Shown here in pieces: positions 55,792-63,012 of a DNA stretch of 64,000 nt (positions are counted from its first letter, which is position 1; every line of letters begins with the position of its first letter). Below the pieces are notes generated by a model that saw only the letters and a program-made list of their open reading frames with translations, was not told the DNA's origin and did no database searches. The translations under genes were made by a program, and so were the position numbers. The stretch is from Bacteroidota bacterium (GTDB lineage Bacteria > Bacteroidota > Ignavibacteria > Ignavibacteriales > Ignavibacteriaceae): NCBI GenBank assembly GCA_021824145.1, contig JAKALM010000013.1, positions 1 to 64,000 on the forward strand. The letters run 5' to 3'.

Positions 55792-55926
55792 ATGTTCTGG
55801 CTAAAATTAAAAGAGTTTATAATAAATTATGATATGGTATTATTCATGATTTTGGTGACTTTTGGTTGGGTTATATTTTATACATTCTTCATTCTAATTT
55901 CAATGCTATTCTTTTCAATTCATTAA
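55792..55926 (+). CDS. Small membrane protein, 44 residues, unknown
   Basis: ATG 55792 is preceded by a strong ribosome-binding site GAGGAAGG (55777-55784) with seven bases of spacing. The product has a short charged N-terminus (MFWLKLKEFIINYD) and one or two hydrophobic segments (VLFMILVTFGWVIFYTFF, then LISMLFFSI). It has no recognisable family. The frame also runs back to TTG 55741, but that would place the leader hairpin inside the gene and skip the ribosome-binding site. Discrete control elements on both sides argue that it is expressed. It could be a regulatory membrane peptide or a toxin-like peptide, but no antitoxin is evident. Confidence 0.5.
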   Translation: MFWLKLKEFIINYDMVLFMILVTFGWVIFYTFFILISMLFFSIH

Positions 55927-55989
55927 AAAAGATTTTTTAAAAAAATATTTAAAAAAATCTGATCTTATTAATTCATTTTAAATAATTAA

Positions 55990-56063
55990 AAAGCCCAATG
56001 ATCGGGCGACCATGGGCTTTAACTCTTTTTGTTCAAAAGGCAGGGGAGAACCTTTTGAAAGAG
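55990..56063 (-). terminator. Pair of adjacent strong hairpins; terminator of the arcC unit or a small RNA
   Basis: The first hairpin pairs AAAGCCCA (55990-55997) with TGGGCTTT (56013-56020). The second pairs TTCAAAAGG (56032-56040) with CCTTTTGAA (56051-56059), and CTCT/AGAG can extend it. An alternative GCCC/GGGC pair (55993-55996 with 56004-56007) is exclusive with the first stem. Read on the minus strand, the order is hairpin, then GGGC stem, then a T-rich run, which is the form of a Rho-independent terminator after arcC (stop at 56179). Read on the plus strand it follows the small ORF. Strand is therefore unresolved, and the double structure is more elaborate than a usual terminator. Confidence 0.5.
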
Positions 56064-56178
56064 TCATAACAAATTTATTTCTCAAAATATTTTTTTCCAA
56101 ATGAAAATTTTATTTTAAAATTTACTGTGACACGTATAACATAAATTCTAACACAAAATATTTTAAATCTATTTAAAT

Positions 56179-57279
56179 TTATTCTATAATAGTTCCAGAC
56201 ATGCCATTTACAGTATCATTATAAAGAGATGATTTAGTAATTAAAACTCTTTTCCCGCCACCTTTTAAAAAATTTATTGCTGCTTTTACTTTGGGTCCCA
56301 TACTTCCCGCCGGGAATATGTTTTGACTATATAATTCTTCAATTTGGTTTAAGCTAATTCTTCTTAAATCTTTTTGGTCTGGTTTTTGAAAATTTAATTT
56401 TACACCATCAACATCTGTAAAAATTATTAGTTCAGCTTCAATATTTTCACCTAAACTTTTAGATTTTTCCAACAACAACGTTCCCATTAAACTTGTAGCT
56501 AAATCTTTATCAACAACAGCTTCAACGCCAGTATAAATATTAAGTCTATTATTCTGAGGTGAATATTTTCTAATATAATTTATTTCATAATTACATTTAT
56601 ATATTTCATTACCTTCCAAGATTTCAGGTTGAACTTTTTTTACAGGAATTCCACCTCCACCAACTGCTATAGGAATGTTTCCTGATTTCATGTTGTTATA
56701 AATTACATCAAGTTCAATTATATCAATGGGCTTTGGAGAAGGAACAACCCAACGCCAGAGTTCTTCACCTTGATCGTTCATTTTATAAAATTTCATAAGA
56801 TGGCCTTCATCCTTTTGAATCTTCAAAGCATTCTCTTTTGAATAAGCCGGTCCAATAAATTTTGAAGGATTTATAAAATCTGGATCGTTCTGATCTACAA
56901 CTACTCTAGTAACAGTTTCAGCTACAATTCTATTAATATTCAATATGGCTAAATTGTTAGTTAACTGAGCAAGCATATATCCCATTGCTCCTTGAGTATC
57001 TGCATCACAAACATCCAATGGTAGAATGTGCAATATCGGTCGAGAATATTCCGAACGAAGAATTATATTTCCTACTTGCGGTCCATTTCCATGAGTTAAA
57101 ATGTAATAATCATCTGGATTTTCTTTTATTACATTTGCGAGCTGGTTGCATGTAGCAGCAGTTCTTCTCCATTGTTCCGGCAAATCTGGTATTATTTGTT
57201 TTCCTGTTTGTGGGTCAACTTTGCCAGATGGTGAAACTTCATTTCCTCCAAGAGCGAATATTTTTAATTTTTTTGACAT
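56179..57279 (-). CDS. Carbamate kinase, long form
   Basis: Transfers phosphate from carbamoyl phosphate to ADP, giving ATP, CO2 and ammonia. Family signatures are throughout: ALGGNEVSPSG, YILTHGNGPQVGNII, LPLDVCDADTQGAMGY, TRVVVDQNDPDFINPSKFIGP (seen as VVVDQNDPDF), VVPSPKPIDIIE, IAVGGGGIPV, GVEAVVDKDLATSLMG, FTDVDGVKLNF, FPAGSMGPKVKAAI and GMSGTII. At 366 residues it is some 50 longer than ArcC of E. coli, with added residues mainly between VGGGGIPV and GVEAVV and near the N-terminus. It follows the molybdenum hydroxylase genes as in the E. coli locus, where the neighbouring carbamate kinase is YqeA. ATP from the breakdown of a carbamoylated intermediate is therefore likely. Confidence 0.88.
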   Translation of the reverse strand: MSKKLKIFALGGNEVSPSGKVDPQTGKQIIPDLPEQWRRTAATCNQLANVIKENPDDYYILTHGNGPQVGNIILRSEYSRPILHILPLDVCDADTQGAMGYMLAQLTNNLAILNINRIVAETVTRVVVDQNDPDFINPSKFIGPAYSKENALKIQKDEGHLMKFYKMNDQGEELWRWVVPSPKPIDIIELDVIYNNMKSGNIPIAVGGGGIPVKKVQPEILEGNEIYKCNYEINYIRKYSPQNNRLNIYTGVEAVVDKDLATSLMGTLLLEKSKSLGENIEAELIIFTDVDGVKLNFQKPDQKDLRRISLNQIEELYSQNIFPAGSMGPKVKAAINFLKGGGKRVLITKSSLYNDTVNGMSGTIIE

Positions 57280-57348
57280 AAAATTTAAATTTTAATTTTG
57301 AGATAGTTATTTATAGATATACCAAAATAATTTCAATTTCATTTTGTT

Positions 57349-59634
57349 TTATCCGTTTATGGAAGTAAGATGGTCAGTATAATTTGAATAAAGTGAAAGT
57401 AAAATTTTTTCTGGTGTAAGTGGTGCCGAAATATTAAAAATTTTTTTCGGCCGAAAAGCTTTCATCGCATTCATTAAGGCAAAATATACGCCAATTCCGT
57501 AAATAAGCGGCGGTTCACCAATAGCTTTTGAATTAAATATTCCCATCGGATTAACTGAATTTTCTAAAAAATTTATATCAATATTATCAGGTGAAAAATT
57601 AATATCCGGAATTTTATAAGTAGAAAGTGAATCTGTAAGTAATTTACCTTGATCATTGTAAACTATATCTTCAATCGTCATCCAGCCAAGTCCTTGTACA
57701 ATCGCTCCTTCAGCTTGACCTTTATCTATAATTTTATCTAAAGTTTTTCCAAAATCATGAACAACTTTAACAGAATCAATTTTATATATTCCTCTTAAAC
57801 AGTCTAATGTTATTTCAATTATAGATGTTCCCATTGAATAGTATGCGAATGGATATCCTTTAGATATTTTTTTATTAAATGAAATTTCCGGTGTAGCGTA
57901 CTGGCTTTGTGATGATAAATTAACTCGTTTCATAAAAGCTGATTTAATTATATCTTCCCATTTTAATTTTGTTGGTTTGTCAATGATGTAAACTATTTCA
58001 TCTTTTATATGAACAGCAATATTGTTTTCAATTTTTAAATCTTGTCTAATCGAACTTGTTAATCTATCCCTAAGCGAATGACACGCAATTTCTAAAGCCT
58101 TGCCATTTAAATCTGCACTGCTGCTTGCCGCTGTTGGAGATGCATTGGCAATTCTTGTCGTGTTAGAAGCTTCAATTTTAATTTTGTTAATATCAATTGA
58201 AAAAATATTTGCAGCTACTTTTCTTAACTTTTCATTAATCCCTTGTCCCATTTCTATTGCTGCTGTTGTTATCCCTATGCTTCCATCAGAATAAATATGA
58301 ACCAATGCACTTGCTTGATTCATAAAAGTATTTGTAAATGAAATTCCGAAGCAAACTGGCATTACTGCTATGCCTTTTTTCAAGAATTTATTTGCTTTGT
58401 TGTAGTCCTCAATAGAATTTTTGATCCTAGCTAAATGATATTTTTCATCAAGTTCATTCCAGCATCTTCGCAAATTTGAATTTTTAATTTTTTGACCATA
58501 AGGAAATTCATCACCTTCATTCAATAAATTTTTTTCTTGTATAATTAAAGGGTCAATACCCATTTTTTCGGCTGCTTTATAAATTGCAGTTTCAATTACA
58601 AACATTGCCTGTGGTCCGCCAAACCCTCTGAATGCAGTGTTGGGAGGAAGATTAGTTTTGCAGCAATATCCAGTTGCTTTAACATTAGGAATATAATAGC
58701 TATTTGTTGAATGGAAAAGTGTTCTGTCTAGAATTGCTGGAGATAGATCAGCCGAAGCTCCGGCATTTTGATAAAAAGCAACTTCATATGCAATAATTTT
58801 TCCATTCTTGTCTAAACCAATTTTATAATCTGATGAATAAGGATGGCGCTTGCCTGTTAATTTTATATCTTCTTGTCTTGATAAAACAAGTTTTACTGGT
58901 TTTTTTAATTTAAAAGAAGCTAAAGCCGCCATAGCAGCCCATGCATTTGCTTGATCTTCTTTTCCGCCAAATCCACCGCCTAATCTCAAAGTATCAACTT
59001 CAACTTTATTCATAGATATACCCAACACTTTTGCAACTGTTCGTTGAACAACTGTTGGACCTTGAGTTGATGAATATATTTTTATTCCGCCGCCTTCAGT
59101 TGGAAATGCAAGAGCACTTTGAGTTTCTAGATATAAATGTTCTTGTCCACTAGTTTCTGCTTTTCCAGAAACTATTAAGTCGCAATTTTTCCATGCATTA
59201 TCAACATCTCCTAATGAAAAAATTTGAGGAGGAATAATTAAATTACCTTTTTTAAAAGATTCTCTTGGATCGGTAATTACGGGCAATTCTGAAATATCAA
59301 TTTTAATTTTATCTCTTGCTTGTTTAGCAAGTAATGGGGTTTCAGCGACGACTATAGCAATTGGTTGTCCTATATAATTAACTTCATCATTGACAAGTAA
59401 TTCTTCATCAGGTATAATTCCACCAATTTGATTTTCGCCTGGAATATCAGCGGAAGTAAATATTGCTTTAATTCCATTTGATATTTTTGCTTCATCTATG
59501 TTAAGAGATTTAATTTTGCCGTGAGCTTTTGGTGAGAAAAATATAGAAGCATACAATGTTCCTTCTGGGGAAATAAAATCATCAACAAAATAAGATTCTC
59601 CTCGAACATGCTGAATAAGATCATATCTGCTCAT
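57349..59634 (-). CDS. Molybdenum hydroxylase, large (molybdopterin) subunit, xanthine dehydrogenase family
   Basis: A 761-residue molybdenum-binding subunit of the xanthine dehydrogenase family. Conserved parts: RGESYFVDDF, SSTQGPTVVQRTVA, GGGFGGKEDQANAWAAMAAL (near residue 220), NTAFRGFGGPQAMFVIE (near 340), TAAIEMGQGINEKL (near 465), and the catalytic Glu in KAIGEPPLIYGIGVYFAL (near 706). Substrates are usually purines or other N-heterocycles; no Sec codon was seen, so use of selenium as in the E. coli XdhD system must be through a cofactor ligand if at all. I chose ATG 59634, preceded by GAGGAAG, over ATG 59649. It overlaps the end of the FeS/FAD gene by 14 bases and precedes the carbamate kinase gene. 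Confidence 0.88.
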   Translation of the reverse strand: MSRYDLIQHVRGESYFVDDFISPEGTLYASIFFSPKAHGKIKSLNIDEAKISNGIKAIFTSADIPGENQIGGIIPDEELLVNDEVNYIGQPIAIVVAETPLLAKQARDKIKIDISELPVITDPRESFKKGNLIIPPQIFSLGDVDNAWKNCDLIVSGKAETSGQEHLYLETQSALAFPTEGGGIKIYSSTQGPTVVQRTVAKVLGISMNKVEVDTLRLGGGFGGKEDQANAWAAMAALASFKLKKPVKLVLSRQEDIKLTGKRHPYSSDYKIGLDKNGKIIAYEVAFYQNAGASADLSPAILDRTLFHSTNSYYIPNVKATGYCCKTNLPPNTAFRGFGGPQAMFVIETAIYKAAEKMGIDPLIIQEKNLLNEGDEFPYGQKIKNSNLRRCWNELDEKYHLARIKNSIEDYNKANKFLKKGIAVMPVCFGISFTNTFMNQASALVHIYSDGSIGITTAAIEMGQGINEKLRKVAANIFSIDINKIKIEASNTTRIANASPTAASSSADLNGKALEIACHSLRDRLTSSIRQDLKIENNIAVHIKDEIVYIIDKPTKLKWEDIIKSAFMKRVNLSSQSQYATPEISFNKKISKGYPFAYYSMGTSIIEITLDCLRGIYKIDSVKVVHDFGKTLDKIIDKGQAEGAIVQGLGWMTIEDIVYNDQGKLLTDSLSTYKIPDINFSPDNIDINFLENSVNPMGIFNSKAIGEPPLIYGIGVYFALMNAMKAFRPKKIFNISAPLTPEKILLSLYSNYTDHLTSING

Positions 59635-61165
59635 ATAATTCTTCCTCATTAATTTGTTCTGGGAAAAGTTTTAGGAAGTGAGCAAAGAGTAATTGCCGAA
59701 GAAGTAAACTTTTATATTCTTTTGATCCGCGCACGTCACTTATGGGAGCAATTTCTGTTTGAGCAATTTTTACTGCCTCTAAAATTGTTTTACAATTAAT
59801 TTCATTGCCGATCAAAAAATCCGAAGTTTTAATTAACAACAATGGATAAGGCGCAACTCCGCCAGCCGAGACAGAAATATTATTAATAAATTTATTTTCT
59901 TTTACAAGATGAACAGCTGTATTAACACTTGCAATATCTAAATGCTTTCTACGAGATACTTTTTCAAAATTTGTATAAGAATTTTTTGAAGGGATAGGAA
60001 AATAGAGTAAATCAAGAATCTCATCTTTTTCCTTATTTAATGTTTTATAACTTTTGAAAAAATTTTTAAGTAAAATTTCTCTAAAAGATTTTCCATTTTT
60101 AAGCCTTATCGTTGGATTTAAAGATAAAAAGAAAACAGTCATATCTCCAATTGGAGAGGCATTTACAATATTTCCCCCAAGGGTTGCTTTGTTCCTTATT
60201 TGATGGGAACCAAATATATTAAAATAGCTGTTGATTTCTGGAAAATATTTTTTAAAAATTAATGAATCTTGTATTTCGTTAACAGTAGTATAAGCTTTTA
60301 CGAAAATGTAATTATTATCTTCCCAAATTTTCTGCTGCTGGTCATGTTCAATAAAATTTAAACCTGCTTCAAGAATCTCGTTTTCCTTCTGAAGAAATAT
60401 ATCTGTGCCGCCGGCGATTAAATATGCTTTTTCGGAAGATATGGTCGTAGAGCTGGGTTTAATATCGATTATTTTTTTTAGTCGTTTTGGAATTTCTAAA
60501 AAGTATTCTGGCAAAAAATTATTTTCAACTAAAGTTCTTAAATAATTATCATCAACATTTAAAGTTTTGTGCAAATTAGATTCGATATTTTTAATGGAAT
60601 TTTTTATTGAAGAGTAACCAGTACACCTACAAATATTTCCATCAATTGATTCGATCATTTCAGAATAATTTTCTTTTTTATTTAATAATGAACCAGTGAG
60701 CGAAACTATAAATCCAGGTGTACAAAAGCCGCATTGGCTTCCACCTTCTTTTACAAAAGAATTTTGAATTGGAGTAAGTGTTGAATTATTAAGTCCTTCA
60801 ATTGTTACTAGGTGTTTGCCTTGTAATGAAGCTATTGGTACTAAGCAAGAATTTATTGTCTTATATGTAATTTCTTCACCGATTAATTCTCCGACAAGAA
60901 CTGTGCATGCACCACAATCTCCTTCGTGGCAGCCTTCTTTAGTTCCTGTTAAATTTAAATTCTTGCGAATAAAATCTAGCGTAGATGTTGCTGGATTAAT
61001 CGAAATTGAAACTAAACTTTGGTTACAAATAAAATCAATTTTTGTTTCCACTTTGTCCCGGTTAATGACTGCAGAAAAATAAGTCTTAGATTTTGAAGTA
61101 TCAAGTAGAATTGTTAGTCTTATGCTAAATAATTTTAAAAATTTTATATTGATATATGCAAACAT
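59621..61165 (-). CDS. Molybdenum hydroxylase, fused 2Fe-2S and FAD subunit
   Basis: This 514-residue protein supplies the electron-transfer chain from the molybdenum site. Two [2Fe-2S] clusters are visible: GCHEGDCGACTVLVGE (residues about 76-90) and QCGFCTPGFIVSLTG (near 145) with CRCTGYSSIKNSI (near 180). The FAD domain occupies about 210-514 with LIAGGTDIFLQKE, GSHQIRNKATLGGNIVNASPIGD (seen as IRNKATLGGN) and the late SVSAGGVAPYPLL. Fusion of the FeS and FAD modules resembles XdhA of many bacteria. The N-terminal 30-35 residues are unusual; a GTG about 40 codons in (VETKIDFICNQSLVSI) gives a more standard start, so the annotated start is uncertain. It shares a 65-base divergent gap with the fusion gene. 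Confidence 0.85.
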   Translation of the reverse strand: MFAYINIKFLKLFSIRLTILLDTSKSKTYFSAVINRDKVETKIDFICNQSLVSISINPATSTLDFIRKNLNLTGTKEGCHEGDCGACTVLVGELIGEEITYKTINSCLVPIASLQGKHLVTIEGLNNSTLTPIQNSFVKEGGSQCGFCTPGFIVSLTGSLLNKKENYSEMIESIDGNICRCTGYSSIKNSIKNIESNLHKTLNVDDNYLRTLVENNFLPEYFLEIPKRLKKIIDIKPSSTTISSEKAYLIAGGTDIFLQKENEILEAGLNFIEHDQQQKIWEDNNYIFVKAYTTVNEIQDSLIFKKYFPEINSYFNIFGSHQIRNKATLGGNIVNASPIGDMTVFFLSLNPTIRLKNGKSFREILLKNFFKSYKTLNKEKDEILDLLYFPIPSKNSYTNFEKVSRRKHLDIASVNTAVHLVKENKFINNISVSAGGVAPYPLLLIKTSDFLIGNEINCKTILEAVKIAQTEIAPISDVRGSKEYKSLLLRQLLFAHFLKLFPEQINEEELYEQI

Positions 61166-61230
61166 TATAAAGAAATTTTTATATTGTGATAAAATAATTA
61201 GGCAAGCATTGAATAAAGAGGAAATGGATA

Positions 61231-62979
61231 TTGAATAACAGTAACAAAATTAGTCCAGTTTGGTTAAAAGCTTCAGTTGTTGGAAGTTTATGGGCATCTA
61301 GTGAAATCATATTGGGGAGCTTTCTTCACAATGCACAAGTACCTTTCTCAGGTACAATTCTATCAGCTATCGCAGTCATTTTATTAGTTGCCAGTGAAAG
61401 GTTTTGGAAGACAAAAGGAATTATTTGGCGCGCAGGAATAATTTGTGCAGTTATGAAAACAATTTCACCAAGTGCTAATATCTTTGGTCCAATGATAAGT
61501 ATTGCAGCTGAAGCATTTTTGTTAGAAGGATTTATAAAATTATTAGGTTCAAATTATGCGGGCTACATTGTTGGTGGTGGTTTTGCAGTATCATGGAGTT
61601 TATTTTATAAAATATTTGGTTCTATAATTGTTTATGGCTTTAGCATAATAGAATTATATTCTAGATTGTACCAATTTGCAGTCAAGCAAATTAATTTTAA
61701 GTTCAACAGTCCTTGGGCATTAATTCTTTTACTATTTTTTATTTATTTGATATTTGGCGGAATAGCTGGAATTTTGGGTAAATTAATTGGTGATAAAGCA
61801 GAAATGAATAATGATAAGAAAATTTATTCATCACAAAATGTCCATCCAATTATTGAGTTAACCCCATCTAAAATAGACCAGAATTTTTCAATTTATTTTT
61901 TAGCGCTGCATATCTCTGCAATTATTTTTGGATTAATTATTTTAAATCTTTTTCCACTTTGGATTTCTTCAGTTTATGTTTTAGGATATGTTACCATTTG
62001 TTTGCTCCAATATCAGCAAAATTTAAAAAGATTAAAGAAACCAAAGTTCTGGATTTTATTAATTTCAATTACATTGCTTTCTGGATTTTTATTAAACGGT
62101 TTAAGAAGCAATACTCATAGTTTTAATTTGTCTGGGCTTTCTATTGGAGTTGCGATAAATGTTAGAGCGTTTCTAATGATTTTTGGATTTTCAAGTTTAA
62201 GCATTGAACTTAGAAATCCGAGAATTGAAAATTGGTTTAAGAGAAAGGGAATGGGGCATTTTTCAAAATCCCTCGAAGCGGCGTTTAAGATTTTACCATT
62301 TATGGCTGCTAATATATCCGAAGAAAAAATGCTTTTTAAGAAACCAATTGAGGCATCAGCTAATTTAATTTTAAAAGCAAATTACTGGTTAGATAAAATA
62401 GAAAAAAACACGTACGGATTGCCAATCGTTTTTATTATTACAGGCGAAAGAGGATCGGGCAAATCAACTTTGCTTTCACAAACTATTGAAAAACTTAAAT
62501 CAAATAAAATAAAAGTAGCCGGAATTTTAGCTCCAGGTTATTGGATAGAAAATAAAAGGAGTGCTTTCGATATTATTAATGTTCAAACAGAACAAAGAAC
62601 AAAACTGTGCACAATTGAACAAAATCAAAGCAAAGTAAGAATTGGGCTATTTAATTTTTTTTCTGAAGGAATTGAACTTGGGAATAAGGCTTTATCAATA
62701 GAAAAATTATCTGGAGTTGATGTTTGTACAATTGATGAAGTAGGAATTTTAGAACTTAAAGGTGAAGGCTGGTCAAAAAAGCTTGATGAACTAATGAAGA
62801 ATTTTAAAAATATTTTGATTTTAGTGGTAAGAAATGATTTTGTTGATGACGTTTGCAAACGATGGTTAATATACTCACCAATTATATTTGATTGCAAAGA
62901 GGAAAATTCTGAAAATTTATCAAGAGCAATATTACATCATCTTGCCTTGCTTTCGGATAAAGGTACAATCGGCATTTGA
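61231..62979 (+). CDS. Fusion of multi-helix membrane domains with a THEP1-like P-loop NTPase
   Basis: This 582-residue protein has three parts. Residues 1 to about 190 hold six or so helices (LKASVVGSLWASSEIIL, GFAVSWSLFYKIFG), resembling an ECF-S-like substrate-binding membrane module. Residues about 200-385 hold further helices and a cytoplasmic segment ELRNPRIENWFKRKGMGHF...FKILPFMAAN, resembling the EcfT/CbiQ coupling domain. From about 395 is an NTPase: Walker A in IITGERGSGKSTLLSQ and Walker B in VDVCTIDEVGILELKGEGW, the DExG pattern of THEP1. No ABC signature is present. Start TTG 61231 follows AGAGGAAA. It lies between the hydroxylase and SsnA genes, so a role in transport or cofactor supply is inferred. 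Confidence 0.7.
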   Translation: MNNSNKISPVWLKASVVGSLWASSEIILGSFLHNAQVPFSGTILSAIAVILLVASERFWKTKGIIWRAGIICAVMKTISPSANIFGPMISIAAEAFLLEGFIKLLGSNYAGYIVGGGFAVSWSLFYKIFGSIIVYGFSIIELYSRLYQFAVKQINFKFNSPWALILLLFFIYLIFGGIAGILGKLIGDKAEMNNDKKIYSSQNVHPIIELTPSKIDQNFSIYFLALHISAIIFGLIILNLFPLWISSVYVLGYVTICLLQYQQNLKRLKKPKFWILLISITLLSGFLLNGLRSNTHSFNLSGLSIGVAINVRAFLMIFGFSSLSIELRNPRIENWFKRKGMGHFSKSLEAAFKILPFMAANISEEKMLFKKPIEASANLILKANYWLDKIEKNTYGLPIVFIITGERGSGKSTLLSQTIEKLKSNKIKVAGILAPGYWIENKRSAFDIINVQTEQRTKLCTIEQNQSKVRIGLFNFFSEGIELGNKALSIEKLSGVDVCTIDEVGILELKGEGWSKKLDELMKNFKNILILVVRNDFVDDVCKRWLIYSPIIFDCKEENSENLSRAILHHLALLSDKGTIGI

Positions 62980-63012
62980 TTAAACATAAATAATTTATGA
63001 AAAAAATATTGA

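Noticed and set aside
62983-62999. CATAAAT-A-ATTTATG palindrome between the fusion and ssnA genes
   Set aside because: Almost pure A-T palindrome with no loop or T tract on a consistent strand; too easily produced by base composition.
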